A DNA stretch of 43,830 bases, taken from assembly GCA_018304385.1 (NCBI GenBank), contig JAGVWJ010000002.1, positions 1 through 43,830 of the forward strand, given 5' to 3'. The translations under genes and the position numbers were made by a program. Below are positions 1 through 8,666 of the stretch, in pieces. The stretch comes from Microcaldota archaeon. GTDB lineage: Archaea; Micrarchaeota; Micrarchaeia; Anstonellales; Bilamarchaeaceae. The first letter of the stretch is position 1. Each line of letters starts with the position of its first letter. The notes under the pieces were generated by a model that was not told the DNA's origin, made no database searches, and worked only from the letters and a program-made list of their open reading frames with translations.

Positions 1-192
1 CGTGTTGGGATTGTTGAAAATAACCAATATTTAGAAAAGGCTGTACGCATTTATTCTAATACTTATACTAACCCACAGATGTACAGATGCAAGATCACCC
101 TTTATGTATATAATAAAGATGGGGTAATTGAATCTAGGTTAGAAAAACCGATTGATATAAGGTGCGAATTGAAGAAGAATGCTGTATTATGA
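1..192 (+). CDS. C-terminal end of an unrecognised protein (partial)
   Basis: Frame 1 is open from the window edge to a TGA at 190-192, giving 63 residues that end in CELKKNAVL. I do not recognise the family. The fragment has alternating hydrophobic and polar residues typical of a beta-rich domain (for example KITLYVYNKDG). Its last codons form the left copy of a 34-bp direct repeat whose right copy is at 807-840, and its stop overlaps the stop of the convergent toxin gene. The true gene start lies outside the window. Confidence 0.6.
   Translation, partial: RVGIVENNQYLEKAVRIYSNTYTNPQMYRCKITLYVYNKDGVIESRLEKPIDIRCELKKNAVL
159..192. repeat. Left direct repeat flanking the DUF5615/DUF433 cassette
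   Basis: Positions 159-192 and 807-840 align over 34 bases with one substitution and one compensating pair of single-base indels. The shared core is GAATGCTGTATTATGA. This copy is the coding end of the upstream gene and carries its stop codon. The right copy is noncoding. Confidence 0.8.
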
Positions 193-549
193 CATGGCTC
201 TAATACGATATCTACCTAACTCTAAGATAACAATCTTCTTAACTAGATTATTCGGATCGAATTTTTCAAGGAAGTTTTTTAGAATCCTCACGATATCATG
301 CGCTGTAAAGTAATTGGGTAATCTCAAAATAATTAAACCATGGTGCGCTTGGCTCGGATAAATAATCGAACTACCAAATTCCAAATCTTTAGTAATTAAA
401 ATTGCATTCTGTTTCTTGGCATATTCAGCTATTTCCTTATCGCTAGCATTACTTAATCCTACTTCGCTTGCGTGTTCAACTTGAAAACCCAATAATACAA
501 GTTCTTTAACTGTAGACTTAGGGATGTTCTGATCAAGAAATAATTTCAT
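187..549 (-). CDS. DUF5615 PIN-like toxin
   Basis: A 120-residue protein starting MKLFLDQNIPKST, which matches the usual M-K-(L/F)-L-x-D-(E/Q)-N-(L/I)-P start of DUF5615 PIN-like proteins. The acidic D residue near the start and the later ITKDLEFG (normally TxDxDFG) are the expected metal-site motifs. The family is the presumed RNase toxin partner of DUF433 antitoxins. An ATG 33 bases upstream (582) would add 11 residues not seen in the family, so 549 is preferred. The gene overlaps the end of the DUF433 gene by 17 bases, typical of a coupled toxin-antitoxin operon. The stop lies inside the left direct repeat. Confidence 0.85.
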   Translation of the reverse strand: MKLFLDQNIPKSTVKELVLLGFQVEHASEVGLSNASDKEIAEYAKKQNAILITKDLEFGSSIIYPSQAHHGLIILRLPNYFTAHDIVRILKNFLEKFDPNNLVKKIVILELGRYRIRAMS

Positions 550-769
550 GGGGTGTAGGCACCTTATGGACTTCTTCTCCATGAATTAATGAAGCAGCAT
601 AACGAATAACTGCTAATATTTGCTCTTTTGAAAGGCCGTATTCCTTTTTTATATCTTCATAAGTCATACCACCTTCTAACATACCAAGTACTTCATCTAC
701 AGTAATACGGGTACCTTTTATAATTGGTTTTCCATGCCTTATCTTCTCATCAATTACAATCTCTGCCAT
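533..769 (-). CDS. DUF433 antitoxin
   Basis: A 78-residue DUF433 protein. The diagnostic segment GKPIIKGTRITVDEVLGML (near residues 13-31) is followed by an HTH-like part, YEDIKKEYGLSKEQILAVIRYA. DUF433 proteins are small DNA-binding antitoxins encoded directly before DUF5615 toxins. Here the gene is the promoter-proximal one and overlaps the toxin. A TATA-like stretch lies about 25 bp upstream near 790-796, consistent with a leaderless message and autoregulation, though no clear operator palindrome is visible. Confidence 0.87.
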   Translation of the reverse strand: MAEIVIDEKIRHGKPIIKGTRITVDEVLGMLEGGMTYEDIKKEYGLSKEQILAVIRYAASLIHGEEVHKVPTPHEIIS

Positions 770-806
770 GTTTTTATTACGCTAATTAGATATATAAAAG
801 TTACTT

Positions 807-840
807 AAGGGCGATTTGAAGAAAGAATGCTGTATTATGA
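807..840. repeat. Right direct repeat flanking the DUF5615/DUF433 cassette
   Basis: Second copy of the 34-base repeat at 159-192. It sits immediately before the end of the DRE-TIM gene on the opposite strand. The two copies enclose exactly the toxin-antitoxin pair, so the unit looks like a discrete inserted or excisable cassette of about 650 bp. Confidence 0.8.
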
Positions 841-849
841 AGACCATAC

Positions 850-2199
850 TTAAATCCTTCTAGAAAAACCTTGTCCTTTTAAAAATGACAAAACCTCATC
901 CGCTTTTAAATTTCTATTTTCTCCAACTGCAAATTTAAGGATTCTTTCTGATATTCTCTTCTTAGTTAATCTTCTTTCTAAGGCCTGCAATTTTTCTGGT
1001 TTACTGATATCTATATTCAATAATTCAGCTACAAGGAGAATTACATTAGCTTCGCTACTATACGGTCCAATTCCTGCTCTAGTAGAATAACCTAAATTAC
1101 TTGGATCAAAAGGGCTAAAGACAATATTAGCACCATTAATACCGCCTTCTAAAAGCGCTTTTAATATAGTTCTGGCATGCGTACCAACATATGTTCTAAA
1201 GGCTTCCGGGTCCCTGAAGGTAGTACGCTTTATAGGTGCGCCATAAATTTCTGCTATCTTCTCCTCCCATCTTAAAAGACCGTGAAAATCAAAGCCTCCA
1301 TTATCATGAGGTGCCGCTAGCAGACTTATCCAATCATGAAGAATTCTACCAGCATCTGTAGCCTGATGAAGGTACATATTTAGAGCTAACTCTACCAAAT
1401 CTACATTGCCAGCTCGTTCCCCCATGCCAAGCCATGTTGCATGTATCCCATCTGCACCTGCCTGAAGGGCTGCAAGAGAATTTGCAATAGCCAAACCACA
1501 ATCATCATGAGGATGGAACTCTAGAAATCTTTCATCACCGATTTGTTCTCTCATAAATTTAAATAAGGCAAAGGCACCTGTAGGATTAAGATAGCCGATG
1601 GTATCCGCTAATACAAAGCCATTTACGCCTTCAAAATCCCTGAATAGCTCTGCAATTCTTTTCAAGATTTCTGGATTCGTACGACTTGCATTCTCTAATC
1701 CTATCCAAACATTTAATCTATTTTCTAATGCTAATTTTACAGCGCTCTTAAAATTTTCCTCTACATCTTCGATAGCCCATTTTTCAACAGCCATACGTAT
1801 GCGGCTTACATCCTGAAAGATACAGATTTCGACTTCTCTACTTTCTCCCTTTGATTTTTTCTGAATTTCAACTATTGGTTGTATATCTCCTTCTAAAGGC
1901 CTTGCTAGCATACGGGGTCGCATGTGTTTGGATAAACATTCATTTGCCATTACAACTAAATCTTCAAAGCCTTTTCTTTTTTCGGTTGGAAAACCGATAT
2001 TAATATTATCTACACCCGCGGCATGTGTCAATTCTATTATCCTAATAGACTGCTCCAAAGTTGGCTTTTTAGCTAATCTTCCTTGTTCTCCATCACGCTT
2101 GTCAAAATGAATATACCAAGGTCTGTGGGCACGGCCATTATTGTTCCAATCATGCGCATAGCCAGGTAAAAGTCTTGGGCTTGTTTTAAATTCCATCAT
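850..2199 (-). CDS. DRE-TIM metallolyase (isopropylmalate/homocitrate synthase-like)
   Basis: A 449-residue HMGL-like TIM barrel. Visible motifs are DKRDGEQ (residues 33-39, replacing the usual LRDGEQ), LADTIGY (197-203), the metal-binding HPHDD (H229, H231) and the GMGERAGN loop (258-265), as in Claisen-condensing enzymes such as 2-isopropylmalate synthase. The C-terminal part lacks an obvious LeuA regulatory domain. The substrate cannot be named. No other leucine or lysine biosynthesis gene is in the window, so it stands alone and is divergent from a double Lrp/AsnC regulator, which suggests amino-acid-responsive control. The gene could start at either of two adjacent ATG codons. Confidence 0.75.
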   Translation of the reverse strand: MMEFKTSPRLLPGYAHDWNNNGRAHRPWYIHFDKRDGEQGRLAKKPTLEQSIRIIELTHAAGVDNINIGFPTEKRKGFEDLVVMANECLSKHMRPRMLARPLEGDIQPIVEIQKKSKGESREVEICIFQDVSRIRMAVEKWAIEDVEENFKSAVKLALENRLNVWIGLENASRTNPEILKRIAELFRDFEGVNGFVLADTIGYLNPTGAFALFKFMREQIGDERFLEFHPHDDCGLAIANSLAALQAGADGIHATWLGMGERAGNVDLVELALNMYLHQATDAGRILHDWISLLAAPHDNGGFDFHGLLRWEEKIAEIYGAPIKRTTFRDPEAFRTYVGTHARTILKALLEGGINGANIVFSPFDPSNLGYSTRAGIGPYSSEANVILLVAELLNIDISKPEKLQALERRLTKKRISERILKFAVGENRNLKADEVLSFLKGQGFSRRI

Positions 2200-2222
2200 G
2201 TTATTATTAGCTGTTTAGTATG

Positions 2223-2270
2223 TATATTAATTTAATGATTAAAAATTTTCACAAAAAGGAGTATTTATTA
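2223..2270. promoter_or_regulatory. Divergent promoter region between metallolyase and Lrp-like genes
   Basis: The 94-bp gap has an AT-rich TATA-like segment near 2264-2270, about 26 bp before the plus-strand ATG at 2294. A second one near 2223-2231 lies about 27 bp before the minus-strand ATG at 2199. Both genes therefore look leaderless. The space between the boxes is a plausible site for Lrp-type autoregulation. Confidence 0.45.
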
Positions 2271-2293
2271 ATTTTAGTATAAAATAATAAAAT

Positions 2294-3265
2294 ATGGAGT
2301 CTTTAGATAATGTTGATATGAAAATCCTAGCTGAATTGGACTTGGATGCCAGGCAGCCTATTACAAAGATAGCAAAAAAACTAAGAATTTCAAAGGAAGT
2401 TGCAGGCTATAGGATTAGAAAGATGGAAAGAGAGGCATACATAAAAGGTTATTATACTGTTTTGAATCCTTCGCTTCTTGGTATAACTTACTATCGCATT
2501 CTGTTAAAGTTCTATTCACTGGATATAAAGACTGAAAAGGAGATCTTGACATTTCTAATAGATCATAGATATGTAGGATGGATAGCAAGTTGTTTTGGAA
2601 AATATGATTTAATAGGGGTTATAGAAGTCGAAAACGCTTATCAATTTGATCAGTTTCTTTATGAATTTTTAATTAAGTATGGGAAATATATTGTTGAAAA
2701 AGAAATTACAATTTTCTCTGCCTCATTTGCTTTTAATAAGAAATTTCTTACGGATAACTACAAAACAGAAGTGCTGGAATATATACACCAACCAAAAAAA
2801 ATAAAAGTTGACAAGATGGACTTAAAGATTATTAAGAATCTATCCACAAATGCAAGAAAAACTTTAGTAGAGATAGCTAAAGATTTAAGTTTAACCCCAA
2901 AGGCGATTTCTGATAGGATAAAGAAATTGGAGAATTCAGGAGTTTTGCAAGGTTATCGTACAAGTATTGATTTTTCTAAGCTAGGCTATCTACACACACA
3001 TACTTTAATAAAATTAGAAAACATTGAAACGAGAAAAAAATTAATGAATTTTTTTAGAGAACATAAATCTACGCTCTATGGAGCATTCCAGATTGGTGCT
3101 TATGATATTTCTATAGAATCAGTAGTTAGAAATTTAGATGAACTTAATAGTTTTATTCATGAGATGCGTAATCTTTTTATTAAGGATATTAAAAACTATG
3201 ATGCACTCATATTAACTAAGGAGTATAAATTAACTTACTACCCATTCCAAGCTTTTCAACTATAA
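2294..3265 (+). CDS. Tandem double Lrp/AsnC-family regulator
   Basis: At 323 residues this is about twice a normal Lrp/AsnC protein and contains two full modules. Module 1 has an N-terminal HTH (NVDMKILAELDLDARQPITKIAKKL) and a RAM-like alpha/beta domain to about residue 165. Module 2 repeats the arrangement from about residue 172 (KVDKMDLKIIKNLSTNARKT, then LTPKAISDRIKKLENSGVL). Such fusions should form a built-in pseudo-dimer. It is divergent from the metallolyase gene, a likely target. A TATA-like box sits about 26 bp before this ATG, supporting the start. Confidence 0.85.
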   Translation: MESLDNVDMKILAELDLDARQPITKIAKKLRISKEVAGYRIRKMEREAYIKGYYTVLNPSLLGITYYRILLKFYSLDIKTEKEILTFLIDHRYVGWIASCFGKYDLIGVIEVENAYQFDQFLYEFLIKYGKYIVEKEITIFSASFAFNKKFLTDNYKTEVLEYIHQPKKIKVDKMDLKIIKNLSTNARKTLVEIAKDLSLTPKAISDRIKKLENSGVLQGYRTSIDFSKLGYLHTHTLIKLENIETRKKLMNFFREHKSTLYGAFQIGAYDISIESVVRNLDELNSFIHEMRNLFIKDIKNYDALILTKEYKLTYYPFQAFQL

Positions 3266-3709
3266 CTAAATCAATTTTATCTCTTTATCTGCAATCAAGT
3301 GACTCGCATATCCAATTATTCCAGCTATTGCAAGATTGAAATTAAATAAAAGATACAAAATAGCCCCATAGATCACTACAAAAAACAAGCTGTGCGTTAT
3401 GCCACGATGCCTTGGTCTTAGAAAAGTAATTATAAGAAAGTATATGCCAATAAGCAGAATTGCTGTTTTTCCAATCTCGAGCAATTGACAATTACTGCAA
3501 GAGTTATAGCTATACACCAAAGCAAATAAAACAAATGACTTATCAGCAATGCTCCTTATTTTACTCATTTTATGGTCTATGTCAGGTAATAAAGCGCTAA
3601 ATCCTGCAAAAATCGAAAGGAAGATAATTGATTCAAATTTAACATTCATTAAATATAAGGCTAGTGCAGCTAGCAACGTACCGATAATTGCATGGGAACG
3701 CCAATCCAT
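3266..3709 (-). CDS. DUF457/YdjM-like membrane-bound metal-dependent hydrolase
   Basis: A 147-residue membrane protein with the conserved polar positions of the DUF457 (LexA-binding, inner-membrane metal-dependent hydrolase) family. H6 lies in the first helix, followed by LLPDIDH (D43, D45, H46), RHRGITHS (H101, H106) and GYASHLIAD (H137, D141). About four membrane helices surround these residues. The substrate is unknown for most family members. The gene abuts the stop of the Lrp-like gene convergently with no gap, and the C-terminus is short, ending just after the last motif. A TATA-like AT stretch lies near 3728-3738. Confidence 0.85.
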   Translation of the reverse strand: MDWRSHAIIGTLLAALALYLMNVKFESIIFLSIFAGFSALLPDIDHKMSKIRSIADKSFVLFALVYSYNSCSNCQLLEIGKTAILLIGIYFLIITFLRPRHRGITHSLFFVVIYGAILYLLFNFNLAIAGIIGYASHLIADKEIKLI

Positions 3710-3755
3710 AGTATATGTTATAAACCAAAAATTAAAAGGCTAATTGAGAAACTGT

Positions 3756-5039
3756 TCAGAAGTCTCCATTTTCATATCTACTAATAGCATAACTTATGAA
3801 TTCATTAAAGAGTGGTAGATATTCTTCTAACTCTTTCCATGAAGAAAATGGATAATTGGTTTTCCTTTGTGATAAAAATGTCTTCTGCATATAAGGTTCG
3901 TAAAATCTTAAAAGATTCTCCGGAATCATATCAAGCTCTATAAGATAAGAATAGCCTTCATGAATAAGAAAAGTTTCTCTGTAGTAATCAGGACTAATCC
4001 CTAACTCTGCGTATCTATCTCTATACTCACTAAGAGTACTAGTAGGCCCTAATGTTAGATTAGAAACGTCAACCTGAAAGTTTTCGATAGCAAATATAGC
4101 ACTCTCTAATCTGCGTCTTTGTTCTCTAGATAACTCAGGATATTTCTCTCTGATAAAATCTACTCTAAATTTCCTCATTATATCTATCATATCTCCTTCT
4201 TCACTTACAAGATATTCATCTACTTCACCAGCCATTACACTATACTGCGTTCTTCTAAGTTCAATCATTTTTCTCAAACTTTCTTCATCTAGCTCAAAAT
4301 TTTCCAAAAATTGTTTTAGAGCATCTACAAACTCTGTTTGTTCTGTTTCAGATAAACCAGTAGAAAAAACATCATGTAAGAGCTCATGAACGATTGTACG
4401 TAATGCAAATACTTCATTTCCAGGTATTAACTCTTCTTTTTTGTATTTAACGATATTATATTCAGTACAGTAAGATTGTGGGCACACAGCAATTTTATGT
4501 CCTTCAACATCTACTATACTATAAACGTCACCATGATGATACCCACTAGGTATGTTACTCCCTGCGCCAGTTGAAAATATTAGAAACACATTATTTTCTA
4601 AAATTGCAATAACATCTGGATCTGTAATATTAAATTTTTCTAAAATAGTTGGAATAACTATCTCTTCTAGATCTTTTCGATAAGCATCTCTAATTTCTGG
4701 TGGTATATCTTTAGTAGAAACATAAGAACCAGGAAATGTCTTCCAATCTGAAGCAGGAACACCAAGTGAAACATCTTTAATTTTAAAACTATTATTCTCT
4801 TTTTCTAACAAAAATGTAGGAAACCATGCCAATTCCTTAATTTCTTCTTGCTTTCTTTCAGTTTTAGTCTCTGGCACTGGGCCGCACCCGCTTAATAACC
4901 CTACAATAGCTAAGGGTGATAAAATAACCATTGCTGCTGTCTTTGCTATATCTTTCCAAGTACGTTCTTTTCTGGTTGGCACTAACCGTCCAACCTTTTC
5001 ATCTTCTTGTGCTGATTGTTTTTGCTTAAAGACAGACAT
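3756..5039 (-). CDS. Putative lipoprotein zinc metallopeptidase
   Basis: A 427-residue protein with a basic N-terminus, a hydrophobic stretch around residues 33-49 and a lipobox-like LLSGC with cysteine 52. This predicts membrane anchoring with the rest outside the cell. The motif VHELLHDVF (H218, E219, H222) is a classic HExxH zinc site. A third ligand is probably one of the later glutamates, such as EVDEY or the HEGYSYLIE segment, but I cannot decide which. Two cysteines just before the active site (CPQSYC) may form a disulfide. The N-terminal cytoplasmic tail of about 30 residues is unusually long for a lipoprotein. It lies 13 bp after aspS on the same strand and may be co-transcribed. Confidence 0.65.
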   Translation of the reverse strand: MSVFKQKQSAQEDEKVGRLVPTRKERTWKDIAKTAAMVILSPLAIVGLLSGCGPVPETKTERKQEEIKELAWFPTFLLEKENNSFKIKDVSLGVPASDWKTFPGSYVSTKDIPPEIRDAYRKDLEEIVIPTILEKFNITDPDVIAILENNVFLIFSTGAGSNIPSGYHHGDVYSIVDVEGHKIAVCPQSYCTEYNIVKYKKEELIPGNEVFALRTIVHELLHDVFSTGLSETEQTEFVDALKQFLENFELDEESLRKMIELRRTQYSVMAGEVDEYLVSEEGDMIDIMRKFRVDFIREKYPELSREQRRRLESAIFAIENFQVDVSNLTLGPTSTLSEYRDRYAELGISPDYYRETFLIHEGYSYLIELDMIPENLLRFYEPYMQKTFLSQRKTNYPFSSWKELEEYLPLFNEFISYAISRYENGDF

Positions 5040-5052
5040 TTTAAACCGCCCA

Positions 5053-6336
5053 CTAAGGATACAACCTGGTTCTATCCCTTGGAAATAATGTTGCCTCTCT
5101 AATGTTATCCAAATTGCAGATCTTCATTGTTAAACGCTCAAGCCCAATGCTCCAACCAGCATGTGGTGGCGCGCCCATTCTAAAAGCATTCAAATAGAAT
5201 TCAAATTTGTATGGATCTAAACCACGCTTCTTTAATTGATCTTCTAAAATTTCTACTTTGTGAATTCTTTGTGCACCACTTGCAATTTCTAAGCCACGAT
5301 AAACTAGATCAAAAGCATTACATTTTTTCTCATCCTTTTGTGGCATAGAATAGAACGCGCGTGTGGCAGTTGGCCATTCATATATAAAGTATAAATCCTC
5401 TCCAAGCAGCTCTTGTAATTTCTTTTCTGCTTCTTTTGAAAAATCGTCTCCCCAATTGATTTTAAATTTAGCTTTATTCAGTTTATCAATCAAATCAGTG
5501 TAGGTATAGCGTGGAATATTTTTTGGTACTTCAAGCTTACTGCCTACTGCTTCCAAATCTGCGCTTGCATGTTCTTTAACAGAATTTAATACATGTAGAA
5601 CAACGCCTTCTAATATTTTCATTACATCTTCGTGATCTGCAAAACCCATTTCAATATCCATCTGCAAAACTTCATTTAGATGTGTAACTGTATTGTGTTT
5701 CTCAGCACGAAATACTGGCACCGTCATAAATACGCGATCAAATCCCCCAATAACAGTTAGCTGTTTGTATAATTGAGGAGATTGCACTAGGAACGCAAGA
5801 TTTTCAAAATACTGGATGGGAAAAACATCAGTGCCACCTTCTGTTGCAGCTCCGGTTATGCAAGAGGGATGGATTTCTACAAATTGTTCTTGCAAAAGAT
5901 ATTCTCTAAATGCATTTGCAACAATAGATTTTATTTTAAAAACTGCAGAAACCTTTTTTCTTCTTAAATCTACATAGCGATAGTCTAATCTTGTATCTAG
6001 CTCGGCTGGCACAGCATCACTTGGATCAACTGGCAGCTTACGCTCAACCTTATTTAGAATTTCAAAGCTGGTTGGAATAAGCTCAACACCATCTGGTGCT
6101 ATTTTATTTGGAACTAACTCGCCTTCGAATGTAACTACGTCTTCACGATTGCATTTTATTGCATCAAGCAATGAATCATCAATCTTGCCTTTTTTTGCTG
6201 TTACTTGTAATATGCCGGTTCGGTCACGAACAAGAATAAATTTAAGCTTGCCTAGATCGCGGAAATCGTAAACCCAACCAGCAATTTTGGCTTTTTTGGC
6301 TTTCTTTGCTTCATTTATATAATATGTTCTGAACAT
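5053..6336 (-). CDS. aspS: Aspartyl-tRNA synthetase, archaeal type
   Basis: A 427-residue class IIb synthetase. The OB-fold anticodon domain covers residues 1-100 (GWVYDFRDLG, then LVRDRTG). The catalytic core has the motif 2 region FRAEKHNTVTHLNEV and the C-terminal motif 3 GLERLTM, ending LFPRDRTRLYP as in archaeal AspRS. Two OB-fold positions distinguish discriminating from non-discriminating archaeal enzymes. By alignment with the Thermococcus enzyme (W26, K85) these correspond to Y23 and P81 here. The proline is the non-discriminating state, while tyrosine is neither the usual W nor H. It probably charges both tRNA-Asp and tRNA-Asn, to be judged with whether AsnRS or GatCAB is encoded elsewhere. 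Confidence 0.95.
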   Translation of the reverse strand: MFRTYYINEAKKAKKAKIAGWVYDFRDLGKLKFILVRDRTGILQVTAKKGKIDDSLLDAIKCNREDVVTFEGELVPNKIAPDGVELIPTSFEILNKVERKLPVDPSDAVPAELDTRLDYRYVDLRRKKVSAVFKIKSIVANAFREYLLQEQFVEIHPSCITGAATEGGTDVFPIQYFENLAFLVQSPQLYKQLTVIGGFDRVFMTVPVFRAEKHNTVTHLNEVLQMDIEMGFADHEDVMKILEGVVLHVLNSVKEHASADLEAVGSKLEVPKNIPRYTYTDLIDKLNKAKFKINWGDDFSKEAEKKLQELLGEDLYFIYEWPTATRAFYSMPQKDEKKCNAFDLVYRGLEIASGAQRIHKVEILEDQLKKRGLDPYKFEFYLNAFRMGAPPHAGWSIGLERLTMKICNLDNIREATLFPRDRTRLYP

Positions 6337-6387
6337 AGAAATCGTATAAACTAATTGTGATCTAAGATTATAAAAGTAATGTTTTAG

Positions 6388-7620
6388 TTATGCTGCTGCC
6401 TTTACCCTTCTTTCAACATTATCTAAAGATGAAAGCATAATTCCTGCTTCCGAAATAGTATTCCTAAAGTACACCAAGCCAGCTAGGATATCTCTACCTG
6501 CAATATCCTTTGCTTTGGTTAGTGTTTTCTGCCACGTATCTACATCCCTGGTTTTAATACTATTTCCAAATAAAACCAAGGTGGCATCCGCAACAATATC
6601 AATGGCAGCTATTGGATTTTTTTGTCCAAATTCATATATAGCTTCGTTCGCCATATCAGTATTGCCAGATTGCAAAGTGGCAATGAAAGCATATTTGAAA
6701 ACAGATGATTCAATGCCAAGTTTGCTTCCTGGTTTTACCTGCTCAGCAAAAGCTTTTCCTAAGATTTCTTGTTCTTTGCCCTTATCAAACTTAACACCAT
6801 AATCAAAACAATACGTTTTTAGTGCAGCCCTTGCAATTTCTTCTGCATTATCTTCTTTACCTTGTCTTATGAATAAATGTTTTTTAGCTGTATCGTAGCC
6901 ACGGGTTTTTGCTATATTTACTGCATTAGCAAATTGGGGTTGAGTAACCTTTTCAGATGGATTTGAGCGATTATAAATCAGATAAACCTGGGCCAAAGCT
7001 ATAGATGGATCATGTTTTGCAAGCCTTTCGAGAAAGCTATTTGTTGCAACAGCATCCCTCTTACTAATTAAAGCCAAACTATCCTCAAGAACCCTAAAGG
7101 GTATGTTAACCATAACTCCATTAGCTTGGAGGGTCTTAATCCCCTCAAGTACTTTCTTTTTTTCCGCTGTGGAAAGCGTAAGGCCCATATTTTCGTATAC
7201 ATTAAGTGCTTTTGTTGCAAGCTCGGTAAAGTTTTTTGGCTCGTTTGTTGTGCTTCTTGAATCAGATAAAAAATCTCCCTGAAGCTTCGCAATCTCAGCA
7301 TAGACTTCTTGCCGAAGCCTTTTTCCTTGCTCAGGTGCTTTACGCTCAATTTTTTTAAGCCCTTGTTCTACTTTTGTTAAATCAAAATCGTTATTTTTTG
7401 CTAATGCTACTAGCGCTGCCTTACGTGCAGCAAACCTTAAACTTGCCAAAGATAGATTCTCATTGGCAATATAATCTATTGTAGTTGACATCTCACGCCC
7501 AAAGAGATCAGCTGGTTTGGCACCTAATCGCCTACAAAAATCAGTGAGTTCAGAACGTACTATATCTTTTGATTTACCCAGCATTGATTTACTTTCACCA
7601 TCTTTTAACCGGTTAGTCAT
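6388..7620 (-). CDS. Unrecognised all-helical protein
   Basis: A 410-residue soluble protein with no signal peptide or membrane segment. It is rich in Ala, Lys and Glu and appears almost entirely alpha-helical, with short helical repeats suggesting a TPR/HEAT-like solenoid. I do not recognise a family. The start at 7620 is supported by a GGTGATT Shine-Dalgarno that contains the stop codon of the preceding gene, 5 bases before the ATG, implying tight translational coupling. It is the third gene of a block of unknowns (8667-8933, 7625-8647, 6388-7620). Confidence 0.7.
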   Translation of the reverse strand: MTNRLKDGESKSMLGKSKDIVRSELTDFCRRLGAKPADLFGREMSTTIDYIANENLSLASLRFAARKAALVALAKNNDFDLTKVEQGLKKIERKAPEQGKRLRQEVYAEIAKLQGDFLSDSRSTTNEPKNFTELATKALNVYENMGLTLSTAEKKKVLEGIKTLQANGVMVNIPFRVLEDSLALISKRDAVATNSFLERLAKHDPSIALAQVYLIYNRSNPSEKVTQPQFANAVNIAKTRGYDTAKKHLFIRQGKEDNAEEIARAALKTYCFDYGVKFDKGKEQEILGKAFAEQVKPGSKLGIESSVFKYAFIATLQSGNTDMANEAIYEFGQKNPIAAIDIVADATLVLFGNSIKTRDVDTWQKTLTKAKDIAGRDILAGLVYFRNTISEAGIMLSSLDNVERRVKAAA

Positions 7621-7624
7621 TGAA

Positions 7625-8647
7625 TCACCCTACTGCCTTTGTCTTCTTTGCTGCCTTGACAAGCTTGAACGCATCATCAGCTATACGCATGGCACCTTCA
7701 GGGTCGCTTGTCACCTGGGTTCTAGCTTGGGCTATCTTCTGTAAACCAACCTCAAGAAACCGGTCCCCTTCTTCTTTCTTTTTTCTAAGTTCGTTAATTT
7801 CTCTTTGCTTGGTATTAATAAAAACAAGTGCTTCTCTCACAGCAGGTTTTATATTTAATTCCTTATCTAAATCAGCCAAAATTTTATTACGGTCACTTTC
7901 AACTTTTTTAGCTAATGCAACAATTGTACCATCGTCCAACTTACCTGTTTGCAGTACGCGTAAATTTCCTTGTAGTTCTTTTATTGATACAACTGTTGAT
8001 TTACTTTCCAAATTGTCTCCAGCTGGCTTACTTGTATAACCTAAATAATAAAAATTATAAAATGGTGTAAAGAAACTACCATCATTAAAACGTTCTACTA
8101 TATAGTCAAGCTTATCTAGCTTATCTAATTTTTCAGCCAAGTCGCGTGCTTTTGGTTGCCCCTCTAATTCACTATATATATCCCTAGCTTCAGAATATTT
8201 TCGTTCTAGCAAGCAATTCTTTGCCATTTCCATTATTTTTGCTTCTAAGGCTGGTTTTTGTTCTTCAGGTGCTGAAGTATAAGCCATTGCATAATAATAT
8301 CCAGCAGCCTTCCATTCTAATTTATATTCACGCTCTTTTGCTTTACTTAATGCTGCCTCCATTGCGGCCTTTTGTTGCTCTTGCTTGGCTAAATCAACTT
8401 CTTGTTGTGCTTTTTGTTGTTTTTGCTTAGATAATACATCATCTAAATCTCGTTTAATATATGCTGTTAAAACTGCTCTTAGGTTCTTTCTCTTTTCTGG
8501 ATTCATTGCTTTTATGTGTTCTGTGGCCCTTCCAATAACTGCATTTAGCTCTGGTGCAACGGAAGCATAACGATTATCCTTAAGGATATTAATCGCCTCA
8601 GTAGCGGCGATTGTTTTTACCTTTGCCTCTAGAGACTTTTCTGCCAT
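7625..8647 (-). CDS. Unrecognised helical/coiled-coil protein
   Basis: A 340-residue charged helical protein. Residues 70-105 form a Gln/Lys-rich coiled-coil segment (SKQKQQKAQQEVDLAKQEQQ). A TPR-like region follows (WKAAGYYYAMAYTSAPEEQK, then LERKYSEARDIYSEL). After a Tyr/Phe-rich patch around residue 200 (SFFTPFYNFYYLGY) the protein returns to helices. I do not recognise it. It is coupled to the next gene through overlapping stop codon and Shine-Dalgarno signals, so the products may be partners. Confidence 0.7.
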   Translation of the reverse strand: MAEKSLEAKVKTIAATEAINILKDNRYASVAPELNAVIGRATEHIKAMNPEKRKNLRAVLTAYIKRDLDDVLSKQKQQKAQQEVDLAKQEQQKAAMEAALSKAKEREYKLEWKAAGYYYAMAYTSAPEEQKPALEAKIMEMAKNCLLERKYSEARDIYSELEGQPKARDLAEKLDKLDKLDYIVERFNDGSFFTPFYNFYYLGYTSKPAGDNLESKSTVVSIKELQGNLRVLQTGKLDDGTIVALAKKVESDRNKILADLDKELNIKPAVREALVFINTKQREINELRKKKEEGDRFLEVGLQKIAQARTQVTSDPEGAMRIADDAFKLVKAAKKTKAVG

Positions 8648-8666
8648 GTTTTACACCGTTAAAAAA

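Noticed and set aside
7620..8039. Plus-strand 139-codon frame opposite the helical protein gene
   Set aside because: Shadow of a helical Lys/Glu/Ala-rich gene on the minus strand. No start signal and Ser/Leu-rich low-complexity product.
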